This document shows positions 46,347-57,228 of a stretch of 64,000 nucleotides of DNA, one piece after another. The DNA is taken from NCBI GenBank assembly GCA_015501055.1, contig JADNYV010000036.1, forward strand, positions 124,001 to 188,000. Direction: 5' to 3'. The translations under genes were made by a program, and so were the position numbers. Numbering within the stretch: position 1 is the stretch's first letter; each line of letters starts with the position of its first letter. Below the pieces are notes generated by a model. That model had not been told where the DNA came from and did no database searches. It was given only the letters and a program-made list of their open reading frames with translations. The DNA is from Mucidula mucida (taxonomy: Eukaryota; Basidiomycota; Agaricomycetes; Agaricales; Physalacriaceae).

Positions 46347-47560
46347 ATGTCCACTCGTCCACCATTGCCCCAAGAGCTCATCGATCTCATAGTCGAGCAG
46401 CTGTACCTCGCTGAACGACGAGAAATCTCTAACATCCTGCCTAACGACGTCCAAAGCATTCTTCCCCGCCGCACGCGCCGGCATATGGCGACTTCGGTCC
46501 TTGGCTCCTTTCTTGGTCGAGGGTATCTGGCGACAGAAGCTCCTCGGCGCGCCGCATCTATTGTCTTTCATCCGCTTCCTCGACTTTGATCTCGCCAATG
46601 GCACGACCTGGGATAATTTTGCCGCTGTCGCTGGCGTTCTCGAACGTATCACGCGCATCTACCTGGACCTGTCGATGAACGAAAAACGGTTCCTCACGCT
46701 TCCCGTGGCTCGTGGCTGGCGCCTCACGTCGATCGAGGTCTCCTTGGGGTGCCTCTCGCTGACCTGCGCTTTCTTCGCGAGCTTTCCCGCTCTACGGGAC
46801 GTTACACTGCGCGAATGTTCTAGCGACCGTTGCTCTGTTCCTACATCCCAGTGCAAACGCGCTTGCCACAACATGTTACCCCAGCTCACTGCGCTCACGA
46901 TTGAAGGTTACATACGAGATGCGCCGACGCTCGTTGCTATTCTAGCGGGACATCTGTTCCCCCTAGAGCGCCTTCGCACACTGGAGTTGATCGATTCAGT
47001 GGACCACCCTCAAGGCCTCATTTCGACTATGCCTCGCACCCTCGAAGACCTAATCGTTGACGCATTGAAAGCGGTAGGAGCTCTGTCTTTGTTGGATTCT
47101 TGTTTGAGCTCACTCTTCTTGGACACAGTCAAAACCCCAGAGCACTGGGATCGTTTGAATCCGTTGACCTTTGGGCCCTACGTACCTTGCATCACCTTTT
47201 CTGTCGACACCGACAAGCAGGCGCCGCGAGACCTTGATCTGGTGGATCAAAACCTTCCGGCACAACTCTGCAAGAAACTCGATTCGACAAGTAACCATCT
47301 ACGTCCAGCTGCATCTGAGTTGGAACGACTTCTATCCACCTAGAATCAGGTTTCCGGTTTGGAAAGAATTGGCGCGCGTCTTGACGGGTCTGGGACAATT
47401 GCGGCAGCTCACGATCGTTTATACAGCATTGTATAAGGGCGACGCGGTGGCCACAGGAGAAGAAGAAAAGGCAGTCCATCACGAACTTCCTTAAGAAGCA
47501 TTTCTCCAGTCACGGACACTGGACACGTTCAGATAGCTTTCATCGACCGAAACCTCTAGA
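46347..47560 (+). pseudogene. F-box-like gene copy A, frameshifted
   Basis: It opens MSTRPPLPQELIDLIVEQL, the F-box start shared with the genes at 55286 and 57229. After about 30 codons the homologous sequence moves to another frame, SLTSCLTTSKAFFPAARAG, matching SLIACLTVSKGFFPMARAC in the 55286 copy. That frame is open to about 47220 (ERLRTLELIDSVDHPQG and others). The end again shifts frame to RRETLIWWIKTFRHNSARN and IRFPVWKELARVL, matching the C-terminus of the paralogs. Two frame changes without splice signals make this a pseudogene, though sequencing error cannot be ruled out. It lies directly downstream of the terpene synthase pseudogene and was probably duplicated with it. Confidence 0.8.
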
Positions 47561-48990
47561 ACAGCACGGTGCTTCAACGATACTTCATCATGACTTCAAG
47601 ACATTACGACTAGCTACCAATCATGTATCTGTAGTTATCCCAAGAGATACATATTCACCTCTAAAACCCAGCATCACTCACTAATTGAGAATAGTCTCAA
47701 ATCTATGATAGAAAAACAAGTAAAATACACATGGTCTTCATATTCCAAAGCCCAATCCTAAATCAGTAAGTAGGTAAATAGATGGTGTGAAACATTTTTA
47801 GTCTGTCCATTACGCCCGCACCGTATCATCCTCGCCTCTCGCCTCTCCCTCTCTTCTAGAATCGGCGGACCGTACGAAGACTAAGCGTCTCCGCACCGTA
47901 GCGTAAGATCCCACAAACCGTGCTGGCACGGGAGAACAGCGCATAGCGCGCAGCGCCCGCAGAGGCCAAGCCCCACGGGCCGTCGAGGCGCGTTTGGATT
48001 GTAGAAGTAGCGGGGAAAGATAAGTGAAGGATGGAAGTGTGTGGAGGAAACAGTATTGCAGTAGATGAAGCAGTGTCGCAGAGAAAATAAGGAGAAGGAG
48101 AATCTGCACAGATGAAATAGTTTAGTGCGGTCTATAGTGTTTCGTTTATTATCGTCAACTTCGTCTTCGCTTCTTCAGAGAGGCAGTGCGAGTCAGCTCC
48201 GGCTCCGTCTCAGCAGTCACTGAAGCTAGTGGCAAGAGGGATTCCACTGACGACCACCGCGTTCGCACACCAGCAACGAGTCAGCTTCCCGCACTGTGTC
48301 CCATTGACACCCCACGTCGCATTCTGATATGCGAAGACGCGCCGTGCCACTCCTTGCCGTGCGCACCCACTGTTCATCAAAATCAGGTGCAGGTCCCATC
48401 ATCTCATGGAGTGCCAGTCGACTCTCGCTCGCCCAGCGCCGCGTCTCGCCTACACACCGAACCGGCTAAAGTCTCCGTGAAATATGAGCTTCAACCTCAG
48501 TTCGGCCCAGACTGGGTAGGTGATTCCGTGCGCACGACTATTGTACGCGCGCTGATTGAATGACTGAAATCATGACGCGACTAAGTGCATCGGATCCGTT
48601 ACTTAGCGTGTTCGTCGGGAACCACGCGAAATGATAAGCGTGACGCGTACGAAGAGTTGAGGACCCACTTAACGTGGATAATGCGAGTTAGTCGAGGAGC
48701 ATGGATCCACCACTAGACTGGTTCTGCCGATGCCGCGTCGCGTTAGCCTGCCCCGTCCATCGGTGTACGATAATTTGACCGGCATTGCCAAACGCGCCAA
48801 AGATATTCCTGAATGTTATAGACCTGCGCGCGGGGGCACTCGTCGCGTTAGCCTCCTCATCGGATCAAACACAGCAGTTGTAGTCTCCGCGGCAACGGAG
48901 CCGAGGGGGGATCGTTGTCCTGCGACAGGTCTACCACCGCGACTTCAAAGTATGCCGGTGCGGCCCCGGGGATCTTCTTCATCCCCTCCA
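47561..48990. other. Region without a supported gene
   Basis: 1.4 kb. A 99-codon minus-strand frame (47810-48109) begins with a hydrophobic stretch (MQILLLLIFSATLLHLLQ) but continues into Arg-rich low complexity. A 125-codon + frame (48186-48563) has no domain. Neither is called. Confidence 0.45.
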
Positions 48991-49230
48991 CTACTTGCGG
49001 CGCTTCCGTTTCTTGAATGTCCGAATTCCGACGGGCATGCCTTCACCTGGTCCATCAGGATTCGACATCATTATTTTCTCGCGATTGGCGAGCAAGCGGC
49101 GCATCATTGGCGTGTCCGGGACCCGTCCGTACTCATGTAATCGTGAGAGGAACGAGAGTTGTCGGGATCCCCGTCTCCGACAAGGGGGCATATGCACGGA
49201 CTGGATCTGTGGGAAAGGAGCATCTTCCAT
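48991..49230 (-). CDS. Possible small basic-tailed protein or terminal exon
   Basis: An 80-codon frame ends in a cluster of basic residues (GIRTFKKRKRRK), preceded by MMRRLLANREKIMMSNPDG. The basic tail resembles a nuclear localisation signal. It may be the last exon of a minus-strand gene whose earlier exons lie near 49230-49310, but no convincing splice pair was found. No family is recognised. Confidence 0.25.
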   Translation of the reverse strand: MEDAPFPQIQSVHMPPCRRRGSRQLSFLSRLHEYGRVPDTPMMRRLLANREKIMMSNPDGPGEGMPVGIRTFKKRKRRK

Positions 49231-50880
49231 CTCTTCAGGCCCACTGATAAGACGATTAGCAACCGGTCATCAATTGAAGGAGATGAATATGGTGGCGTAA
49301 ATGCGGTCAATGCGGGTTACTCCAAGCCGAGATGACATGGCAGCGTGTAAAAGAGGTGAAGAGATACACACGAAGATGACCAGCTCCTGCCGCCAGCTCC
49401 TTCAATATACGCCGCAGTATATGGTGGAAATCTGCGAGGGAGTACGTCCTTGGTCGCCTCGTTCTTCTCGCTGCCGTTGCAGGTGTAGTATCGGGTTACC
49501 CGCGCTACGTGGAACGGTCCCAGCGAGTTGTTCAGCTGTACTTCTCGCACCAGTCGTACGTGAACGCCGCGAAGACTACGCCCTTCCTGCGCCAAGTCCG
49601 GAGACATGGAGGACCAAAATGAGGACGTGTTTATCATTGTGGTTGAAGTGTCGAAGTAGTCGGTTAAGGGCATGGTAGAAGAGGAAACTGCATAGTAGAG
49701 GGAGCAGAACACGCCGGTAGAAATAGACGCAAAGGAGCACGACAGCGACAATGCCGACAATGAGTATGGAACCTAGAAATATATAAGTACGCGATACCAC
49801 AGAAAGGCGGAAGAGTATAAGGACGTGGTAGAAACGTTGGTTTTGAAGACAGATAAAAGCGTTTTAAAGCAAGCTAACAAAACGTACCCATATTGACGGT
49901 TTAACAGAGCTGCTATCATTATCTGTGAAGCATCTCCAATAGGGCTCGTCTAGTCTGCACATCGTCTCCCGTCGTCCTTACTCCATTCACAGGCAGCGCC
50001 GTGCATCCCGTGGCCAACGATATCGCCCACAGAAAAGAGCGTCAATGTCATAGAGTGTCGTCGTAAATCATAAGATAATATGGTGGTACAGAGAAAGACC
50101 AGCAAGGTAGAGTGGCATGTACAGTTTACAAGTTCTCGTAACCGGGTGGTGGTTACAGTCGGTTTTGATTGGTTTTCGTGAAATGGAGCAGGGAAGGAGG
50201 CTGCCACGACCGGACCCTTGAGTGGGATGGTGGTCAGCGACAAGGTCAGCCAGGTACCAATGCCATTTTGCCGGGTGCCGACTCGGCCTTGCCTATTCTG
50301 GTCGATCACCCCCTCCTCGCGATATCTCGTCAAGACGCGATGACAGTTGGGTGACAGTATAATATCTTGCGATGCATCATGGCCATCCCATAAGTTGATG
50401 TTGATGAAACCTTGTTTTCTACCAAACGTGTAATTCTTATCGGAGAACGGGGGCTCCATCAACTAAAGCCAACAATGGTGGAGAAAAATCGTACTCCACA
50501 TCGGCGTTCAGAGTTGATTCGCCCTAAAGTTCCCTGGACCGAAACGCCACATTACGCTGCGTAAAGAATCGGTAATACTAGTATTCTCATGCCAAATTTG
50601 CTGTAACATTGACGTTCCGGTTACAGTGTCCATCTTGATTCTTTCACAGTCCACCACAAAAGAGGCAACCTTTGAAAATTTAACGCTACACCGATGCTTC
50701 AAATTACGGAAAATATCTTGATAAAATCATCCTCCATAAAATAAAATGCACCAGCAGGATTTAAAAAAGGGGAGTGCTCAGTGTCAGGCACGTCGCCAAT
50801 CCCGGGCGTGAACCACTCAGCACTGACGCGTCAACCTGAGATTTTATTTTACAACTCCAAAAAGACTACCGTGTCAGTTT
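49231..50880. other. Region without a well-supported gene
   Basis: 1.6 kb. On the minus strand a split ATG near 49890 could splice at a GTACGT donor to an exon reading GSILIVGIVAVVLLCVYFYR, one strong membrane helix, giving a protein of about 70 aa. The support is weak. A 170-codon minus-strand frame at 49950-50462 has no domain and was not called. Confidence 0.35.
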
Positions 50881-50965
50881 TGAGTCGACTCAGGCTCGAA
50901 CTGCAGGACCTCCTGTGCACAGGATGGGACAGACCGCGATAACCAACTACCCACCGGCCCGCAAG
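50881..50965 (-). repeat. tRNA-like sequence with A and B boxes (SINE head or tRNA relic)
   Basis: On the minus strand TAGTTGGTTATCG (50937-50949) resembles a tRNA D-loop/A box, and GTTCGAGCC (50893-50901) a T-loop/B box, about 35 bp apart. A TCCTG/CAGGA hairpin sits between them. A TTTTT run lies about 30 bp downstream. The acceptor stem does not pair and the T-stem is imperfect, so this is not a working tRNA. It could be the promoter-bearing head of a SINE or a decayed tRNA. Confidence 0.4.
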
Positions 50966-51594
50966 GGCCCACGGCGCGTCCCAGGCTCAGTCTTTATTTA
51001 TTGCGAAGCTCCGATCGACACAGTTCCAGATCAGTCCAATAATTGACGTCACGGCAGATCATGGACTTGTCGCGTAACATCATGCACGCTCCTCTTTTGC
51101 GTGTTCTACTCTCATGATATCTCTTCGCTGTTTTTCGCGTGTTCATTACCGCGAACACCCATGCATTTATCGCCAATCTTACGTCCTTTAGACGCTTCCT
51201 TGCCACCAGCACCAAGGAAGATTTGAATGTCTCCCATTCTCAATTCCTTCACGGCGCTGCCCTCAGGCGACCTGGAACGGTGGCGAAACTGACATGAAGC
51301 CTTCAGAAGACGAAATTAGACGGCGTCACAGCAGGAATGGGTCTGTACACTGAGAACGACTTTACATTCATCAAACTGACGTTTGTTTCTAGCAAATCCC
51401 TCCCCACCTCTTCCACTTGTTCAAACTCATTTTACCCCTCACCAAGATACCCAACCACGACTCGCAGCACCATAAACTCCCTCTGGTCATCCTCCTCACC
51501 CGCTCAGCCGCTCTCCCACCTTAGCCGCTTATCCTTAGCTCTCTCAAACCATCCCACCACCCAAATTCACATTCCAGAGCACATCCAACCCCTC
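50966..51594. other. Intergenic region
   Basis: 0.63 kb without a supported gene. Beyond about 51390 the + strand is pyrimidine-rich, as in fungal 5' leaders, and may precede the putative gene that follows. Confidence 0.4.
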
Positions 51595-52258
51595 CATGCG
51601 CTCCTATCAATGGTCCGATTCCACCGACGTCGGTGACTTCATCGTGACGCCGCGCGCTCTGCCGAGTCGTATATCCTCTCTACGATGATCCCAAATGGAG
51701 GCGCACTCGATCTCTATACGCGTACCGACCTTTGCGGATCGCACTGTATTTCTACGAGGCGCCTAGCGATTGTCATGCCCAGCTCAGTCTATGGACGAGC
51801 TCAAGCGCGTCTGCGATCAACGAAGGAAGCGCGGTGCACGTCGAATGGGCGTTGGCGGCTTCGGCATGCTCTTGGTCAATTGGGGCACCGTCGCCCGTCT
51901 ACGTTTTGGGACTATGGTTGGGATGATGGAACCTATCACGTACTTTCGGCCTGTCAACTGTGTTGCGGTTATCTATGGTTCGTCAATCGCCATCGTCAGT
52001 GTGCATGTTAGATGACAGTTTTGAAGTTTTATATCAAGCAGAGAAGTGTCGTATTCGTCTGTCTTGGATCAATCTGTGTCTTCGAGACGCGAGGCGCTAT
52101 ATAAAGCAAAAGGGCTAGATATCGATAAATGGGTGGAACTGATTGGCGAGAGAAAACAGCTCAACAGGGAGATTGGACGAATCGCTGAAGATTATGATAA
52201 GACTGACGAGGATAAGATGGACGAGGATAAGACGGATTCGGAAAAGAACGACCACTAG
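51595..52258 (+). CDS. Putative small multi-exon hypothetical gene
   Basis: Three coding-looking pieces follow each other. The first starts with ATG at 51597 (MRSYQWSDSTDVGDFIVTPR). The second is a longer open stretch reading YPLYDDPKWRRTRSLYAYR and LRIALYFYEAPSDCH. The third exon-like frame (52046-52258, without its own ATG) encodes a helical segment (KWVELIGERKQLNREIGR) and an acidic repeat built on DEDKTD and ends KNDH. No splice pair links them with certainty and no family is recognised. Confidence 0.3.
52194..52245. repeat. Short coding tandem repeat (GATAAGACGGACGAG-like)
   Basis: Near-identical 15-nt units encode (D/E)DK(T/M)D-type pentapeptides at the C-terminus of the putative small gene. 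They are probably prone to length change. Confidence 0.55.
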
Positions 52259-53122
52259 AGTTGATACAACACTGGCTATTGCAGATGCTCCCTCGGGTGT
52301 CTTTTCATGTGATAGAAAACGAATTAATTTGCGCCACAAATGGCATCGTTTCTTCGCCCTGGATTACAGTCACGCGGGGCTTCGCTTTGATGGATATGTT
52401 AGAGATCTTGTGTGTGTTGAAGAACGTGATAGTGGGAAGGTGTACTGTTTTCCTCAGATTCCTCAAGTTGTAAACAAAAGGAAAACATCTCGACAAATGC
52501 AACGACTACAAAGGTACACTACTCCTCGGCAATTGTTCTCCATCACCCTGGCTCTTTTGGGGCACAACATGGAATTGCGCCACAATGTCCCATAGTTGGC
52601 GGGGTACTCTATCAACTCTAGGACGCTATCGAAAAGCTGCGAAGCATGGAGCACTGCATTGACATAGATATCTCGGCAGTAAGTGCCTGGTATTCAGTGG
52701 TGTATAATGCGTTGCAACTCAAGAGCCGGTCACACGAATGTATAAGTATCAAGGAAGCAATGCATTGTTTGAGTGAGTAATGAGTGTAAATAATTGTGGT
52801 GATGCTACGAAATATGTACGAGAGAAGGTCGAAGTATTGTTGATAGAGCTACAGTGATTATCGGAATATAAAGTAGTCATGATCATAAAAAAAACCAGGC
52901 TTCAAGCCTTCAAAAACAGTTCGATGGGAATCGGCTTTCGTCGAAGCCCAGAGCTCGTGTTGCTGTCACCGCTATCCGCGCTCGCATTTGTACTCGTGCT
53001 CCCTCTACGGCGGACCTTTGGTCCCTCCCTGGAGGCCTCGGCGACACGTCAACCTTGGATGCCCGAGGCGACTGCGGAACAGCATACTCGATGGCGTCAA
53101 AGGCGAGTGCACTCCATTATGC
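52259..53122. other. Intergenic region
   Basis: 0.86 kb. A 150-codon + frame (52143-52595) overlaps the preceding gene in another phase and lacks a domain. No feature was recognised. Confidence 0.45.
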
Positions 53123-54142
53123 CTAAACGAGAACCCGCCGACGCTTCTTCGGGCTAAAGTACGGAAGAACCCTGCTCGCAAGCGACGTTGTCGATTTCTC
53201 CTTCACCGAACCCAGCGTCGATGTGCTCCATTTGCTCTTGAGCGCATGTCCTCCCATATCATGCCGGAGCTCCTCTTCAAAGGACCACGACGCCGACTCA
53301 GTCGGCGGGTTGTTCTCTTTGGCGCGCAGCTCTTCAAGGCCCTCCCGGATATCGGCTTCCAAGTCAATGGGCGAACACGGGAGGGAGAGCGGGAGGCGCA
53401 GCCGTACAGAGGGGTCCATCTCAAACTCGAAATCAACGAGCGAGACGTTGGAAGAGCAGTCTTCGGCGTCCCCTTCGCCCTCCTGAGGCGAAAGAGAGTT
53501 GGTGGAGTATACGCTGCCGGAGCTGAGGTCGGAGTCATCCATGTAGTACATCAAGACGTCCTCGTCATCCTCATCGATGTCAGCCGGTACAGGCAGGCTG
53601 GTGCGCGGGGGTGGGCGGACAATGGTGAGTGACTTGGGCCTCGAACGAGGGGCAGGGATAGTGCAGACGGATTCTGGCCGGGGAGGCTCATTCTCCATGG
53701 AAGAATAGAGCGATGCAAGGGAGATGATTTTGTTGAACTCCTGGGTGTAATAGTGGTATTCGTCCTCGAGGTCAAGATCCTCCATTGGCTCGTCGCTGCA
53801 CCTTTGTTGATGATGAGAGGCTTGGTGCAGGAGAGTGTAAGAAATGTCGTCGTCGTCTCCATCGCATGTCCAAGGTTCAGGACTGGTGGGGAGACTGCTG
53901 GTATGTGATGATGGGGAGGATGAGGGAGACGAGTATGATGAAGACGGAGAGGAGGGGCACGACAGCGCAGGTGGGAAGAAAGTGGGCGTCGGAACTGGGG
54001 GATGGGGAAATGGATATGTGACTTGTGTGAGAGTCAAGTTGAAGGAATCCGAGATAATATTTGCCCGGCGGCGGCGGGACTTGAGCGCGGCTCTGGGAGT
54101 TACAGCTGAAAGTGCTGGAGCTGGAGCTGAGATTGGCTGCAT
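53123..54142 (-). CDS. Disordered acidic/Ser-rich hypothetical protein (339 aa)
   Basis: A single open frame from MQPISAPAPALSAVTPRAAL to SPKKRRRVLV. It has a basic patch near the start (KSRRRRAN), then a long Ser/Pro run and acidic stretches (CDGDDDDISYTLL, DEDDEDVLMYYMDDSD). More ordered pieces are EYHYYTQEFNKIISLASLY and PIDLEADIREGLEELRAKE. The C-terminal KKRRR looks like a nuclear localisation signal. The family is unrecognised; its composition is like many fungal nuclear regulators, but that is inference. An overlapping frame (53877-54248, 123 codons) shares the region and is considered a shadow. Confidence 0.6.
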   Translation of the reverse strand: MQPISAPAPALSAVTPRAALKSRRRRANIISDSFNLTLTQVTYPFPHPPVPTPTFFPPALSCPSSPSSSYSSPSSSPSSHTSSLPTSPEPWTCDGDDDDISYTLLHQASHHQQRCSDEPMEDLDLEDEYHYYTQEFNKIISLASLYSSMENEPPRPESVCTIPAPRSRPKSLTIVRPPPRTSLPVPADIDEDDEDVLMYYMDDSDLSSGSVYSTNSLSPQEGEGDAEDCSSNVSLVDFEFEMDPSVRLRLPLSLPCSPIDLEADIREGLEELRAKENNPPTESASWSFEEELRHDMGGHALKSKWSTSTLGSVKEKSTTSLASRVLPYFSPKKRRRVLV

Positions 54143-54889
54143 CCTCCTCCTCTGCTATCATAGACAGCGTGATACTGGATGAGATGCGAGCGTGTCGGCG
54201 GGCGTGTATACGCGCTTTTCTTTTCAGCGCTGGCTCGTCTAAAAACAAGTAAAGTCAGGTAAGGTGCATAAGAAACTATGCGAGTTACTCACTGGTTATT
54301 GTGTTCATTGTCGAGTTCATAAGGCAATTGTTGCAAGTGAGTGGATACAAGGTTGTTCGTCAAGGTCGTTTCTAGTCGACAGTCGTTGTCGTGTTAGAAG
54401 GAAAGTCAAGTAATCTTGTTTCAGAAGGAGCCGCTATTATACTTCCTCGCTTTACCCGAGCCATTGAGCTCAAAGTGCATTGTTCTCGGTAAGCACAAAA
54501 AGGTGCCCAAATTGGGAACAATAGCGGAGGTAGTGAGGAACACAAACAAGACCAAACAAACCTCATTGTCTGGCGATCATTGTTTTTCTGCTATTATACT
54601 CCCGCATGCACCGGCTTCGAAACACAAGGCCCTAGAAACATGAGGTGCCCTGGCCTGTAGACAAGGGATAAAAAGAGCGTCACCCTCCGAAGGTCGAACA
54701 CTACGCGTGAGGTCATTCCACGTGATCGAATACTAACCTTTTTCAATGGACCCCTTTCCTTGTCGGCTTCCCTCATCCTTGAACTATGATCAAGGGCTAG
54801 GACGCACCTCTGCTCAACTGGCATACGAATGGGTGCATGGCAATCTCGCGTGGACTGTTGCAGTCTCTGCCGAACCGTGTGGTTCCGCT
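54143..54889. other. Intergenic region
   Basis: 0.75 kb upstream of the disordered-protein gene (minus strand). It should hold that gene's promoter. Nothing else was recognised. Confidence 0.45.
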
Positions 54890-55140
54890 CGTCGCGTTGG
54901 TCGAGTCGAGAGCCTTTCTCTTTTGGTACGAAAGAAACAATTTTCTTCTCCGTCGATGTAATGCATGGAGCACGCGACACTCATGTAGTGGGCGTTCACC
55001 GTCAGCTCAAACTCTCCGAACAATATTGCTCAGACAGTGACCATCGTGATTTAGCTTGGATACTTGGCGCGTGACGCGATAGCGCTGAAGATACGCTTCT
55101 CATAAGTCTGGAAAGAGCCAAGTGATTCGGGACTGATCCA
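54890..55140 (+). pseudogene. 3' relic of the F-box-like gene family
   Basis: Base-by-base this stretch follows the 3' half of the gene at 57229. AGCCTTTCTCTTTTGGTACG matches AGCCCTTCTCCTTTGGTACC, GCACGCGACACTCATGTAGT matches GCACGCGACACTCTCATGTG, and AGTCTGGAAAGAGCC near 55110 matches AGTCTGGAAAGAGTT. There are indels and stops throughout and no 5' half. It lies just upstream of the intact copy B. Confidence 0.75.
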
Positions 55141-55240
55141 GTAGGCCATAGCGGCGTGGTGTCCCTCATCCACGTGCTACAATGGTCGTGTGGCGAAGCT
55201 AACAAACAAGCCATGGATAGGGTCTTGACGCATAATATAC

Positions 55241-55246
55241 TATATA
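55241..55246 (+). promoter_or_regulatory. TATA-like box of F-box-like gene B
   Basis: TATATA sits 45 bp upstream of the ATG at 55286, matching the spacing in the pseudogene copy at 46347. Confidence 0.5.
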
Positions 55247-55285
55247 GGCCTTTGTCTCTGTCACCTCTCTTCGTTGTCAACCACC

Positions 55286-56545
55286 ATGTCGTATCGTTCC
55301 TCCGCCACTCTCCCACAAGAGCTCATCGATCTCATAGTCGAGCAACTACGCCTTGATAGAGACGGCAAATCTCTCATCGCCTGCTTGACGGTGTCGAAAG
55401 GGTTCTTCCCGATGGCGCGCGCCTGTCTGTGGCGCGACAGATTCCTACGGCCGTATCGCATTTCATCTCGACTGGGCCCTATCAAGTGGTCTCTCAACAG
55501 GATCCCAGAAGCCTCGGTCGTTCGCTCCCTCGTCCGCTCCATGCGCCTCTCTGCTGAAAACTGGGCTTTCAAAGACATCGATAGTTTTTGGCAAGACCAC
55601 AGAATTCTCGTGGACGCGTTTGAACGCGTCAATGACGTTCAGTTGGATTTTAGTGAGCCATTCGGGCGAATTCCCGTCTCACCTGCCATCGGGAAGTGGT
55701 GTATTGTCTCCTTGGAGGTGTCGTTCCTCAAGCTAGCTCCGCGCGAAGTTGTACATGCTTCAGCTAATGCCTGTGCATTTTTCGAGCACTTTCCCATGCT
55801 GAATCATCTGGAATTGAGGCATCTGGGCTACATTGACGCCGACAGTGACCCCACGTTGTGTACAGCAACAAGGCATGACAAGCTACCCGAACCGGTGTCC
55901 CTCACTCTCATCCATGTCTTCAACACCCCTGTATGTAGTATCATCTTGGCCGGCCATATGTTCTCGCTGAAGAAGCTGCGGACTCTGGAAATCCACTCTA
56001 TCAAGTGCCCGCCAGAAGCGCAGTTGCTTCTAGAAGCGGTCTCGGATACCGTGAAGGAGCTTGTCGTTCACGTCAGGAGCAGTGCGTTGTCCGGTATTTT
56101 CATCCGTCTTATTCTTCTTACTATAGCCGTAGACGGGGGTCATCCGTTTTTGTTCCACTGTGCGGAATCCATTCTCTTCTCCCTCGACACCCACTATGGA
56201 GCAGCACGAGAAATGCTCCTATGGTGGATACTAGTCATGGTCCAAAACAATTCGAACAATACTGTTCAGAGGGTGACCATTGAAATTCAAATCCACCTGA
56301 CGCCTGAGCTGAGACGGCCCAAGATATGCTTCCCGAAAGTTTGGACAGAATTTGGCATGGCGTTGGGTGGTCTCCTGGCGTTGCAGGAGCTTGTAATCAT
56401 ATATAAACCTGGTCATACGGAGCGCATCGGCAACAAAGATGATGTAGCGACGAGGGCGAGGGTCACAAAGTTTTTGCGAGGCAAACTTAGTGCTATTCTT
56501 GATCCAGCGCGTGTTCGACTAGTCTTTATTGACCGGAACGTATGA
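55286..56545 (+). CDS. F-box-like protein, copy B (intact, 419 aa)
   Basis: It starts MSYRSSATLPQELIDLIVEQ, an F-box-type helix, then SLIACLTVSKGFFPMARACL. The second half has Leu-rich segments (LKKLRTLEIHSIKCPPE) and the family block PKVWTEFGMALGGLLALQEL, ending FIDRNV. Presumed role: SCF adaptor with an unknown target. A 33-nt in-frame segment (GTATTT...ACTATAG, about 56092-56124) sits where copy C has a 55-nt intron, so it may also be spliced; both readings stay open. Close paralogs are copy C at 57229 (tandem, same strand), the pseudogene at 46347 and the relic at 54890. The duplicated unit includes about 250 bp of 3' flank. Confidence 0.78.
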   Translation: MSYRSSATLPQELIDLIVEQLRLDRDGKSLIACLTVSKGFFPMARACLWRDRFLRPYRISSRLGPIKWSLNRIPEASVVRSLVRSMRLSAENWAFKDIDSFWQDHRILVDAFERVNDVQLDFSEPFGRIPVSPAIGKWCIVSLEVSFLKLAPREVVHASANACAFFEHFPMLNHLELRHLGYIDADSDPTLCTATRHDKLPEPVSLTLIHVFNTPVCSIILAGHMFSLKKLRTLEIHSIKCPPEAQLLLEAVSDTVKELVVHVRSSALSGIFIRLILLTIAVDGGHPFLFHCAESILFSLDTHYGAAREMLLWWILVMVQNNSNNTVQRVTIEIQIHLTPELRRPKICFPKVWTEFGMALGGLLALQELVIIYKPGHTERIGNKDDVATRARVTKFLRGKLSAILDPARVRLVFIDRNV

Positions 56546-57228
56546 TTACTTGTTAACTAGTTTATGGCAGTATACTCGCGATGTCAGAACCCAATCATTT
56601 TGCCGGTCCTCGATATCGCGCGTTCATAGCATGCTGGTGTCCATTCTCTCTTGTGAGTATCACAATCTTACTGTGCATTCAAAACAGCACTCATCGGCGG
56701 CAGGAGATAATAGGCGCACTATACGAGCACCAGAAGATCAGTGTCACTGGTCAAGCTTCCCAGTGCAGTGACGTTGATGAAAGGCCGCCGCGTAGAATCA
56801 AAACTGCGAACGGTTACGGGCGCGGTCCATGGGCATGCCGGTGCTACATGGGCTGCAGAATATGGTGTGCGACAATGACACTTTGTGCCGCAAGTGCTAT
56901 GTGCAGGTCTTCTTTATTTCGCCTGAACGAGACATAGCCCATTATGTCAATCATTGCTTTGCCCTCGGGCCTCAGGCTGGACAAAAACATCGCCAGTCAT
57001 TCTTCTGGTCTTCTATGCATCCTCGAGTCAGGGGAAATCGCTTGCTTACAACGTCCTACTCTTGTAAATTGAATCCATTGACGATTCACAAACGAGTACA
57101 TACACTACATGGTATCTGCGTCGGGTCGTTGGTCAACAAAGGCTCAGTAACGACACGTGAGCGAGCGCTTTGTCACAGTCACTCGCCATTGTCTGATCGC
57201 TGACCATCGAATTTCACTTTCAACCATC
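56546..57228. other. Spacer between tandem F-box-like genes
   Basis: 0.68 kb. Its first 250 bp (56570-56810) are similar to the DNA after copy C (58530-58760), for example TACTCGCG, TCGATATCG and AAAGGCCGCCGC pieces in the same order. This marks it as part of the duplicated unit. The rest, with short frames up to 124 codons, shows no domain. Confidence 0.55.

Noticed and set aside
40000..47560. Complete terpene biosynthetic cluster with P450s or transporters
   Set aside because: No P450 haem-binding motif (FxxGxRxCxG), oxidoreductase or transporter was found beside the synthases; only synthase copies, F-box-like genes and debris are seen.
49317..49760. 147-codon minus-strand ORF
   Set aside because: Overlaps another plausible frame with a membrane helix; neither has splice or homology support.
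49950..50462. 170-codon minus-strand ORF
   Set aside because: No domain, no signal peptide, no paralog in the window, and the start and stop context do not argue for a gene.
50881..50965. Functional tRNA gene
   Set aside because: The acceptor stem cannot be paired and the T-stem has mismatches, so only a tRNA-like call is made.
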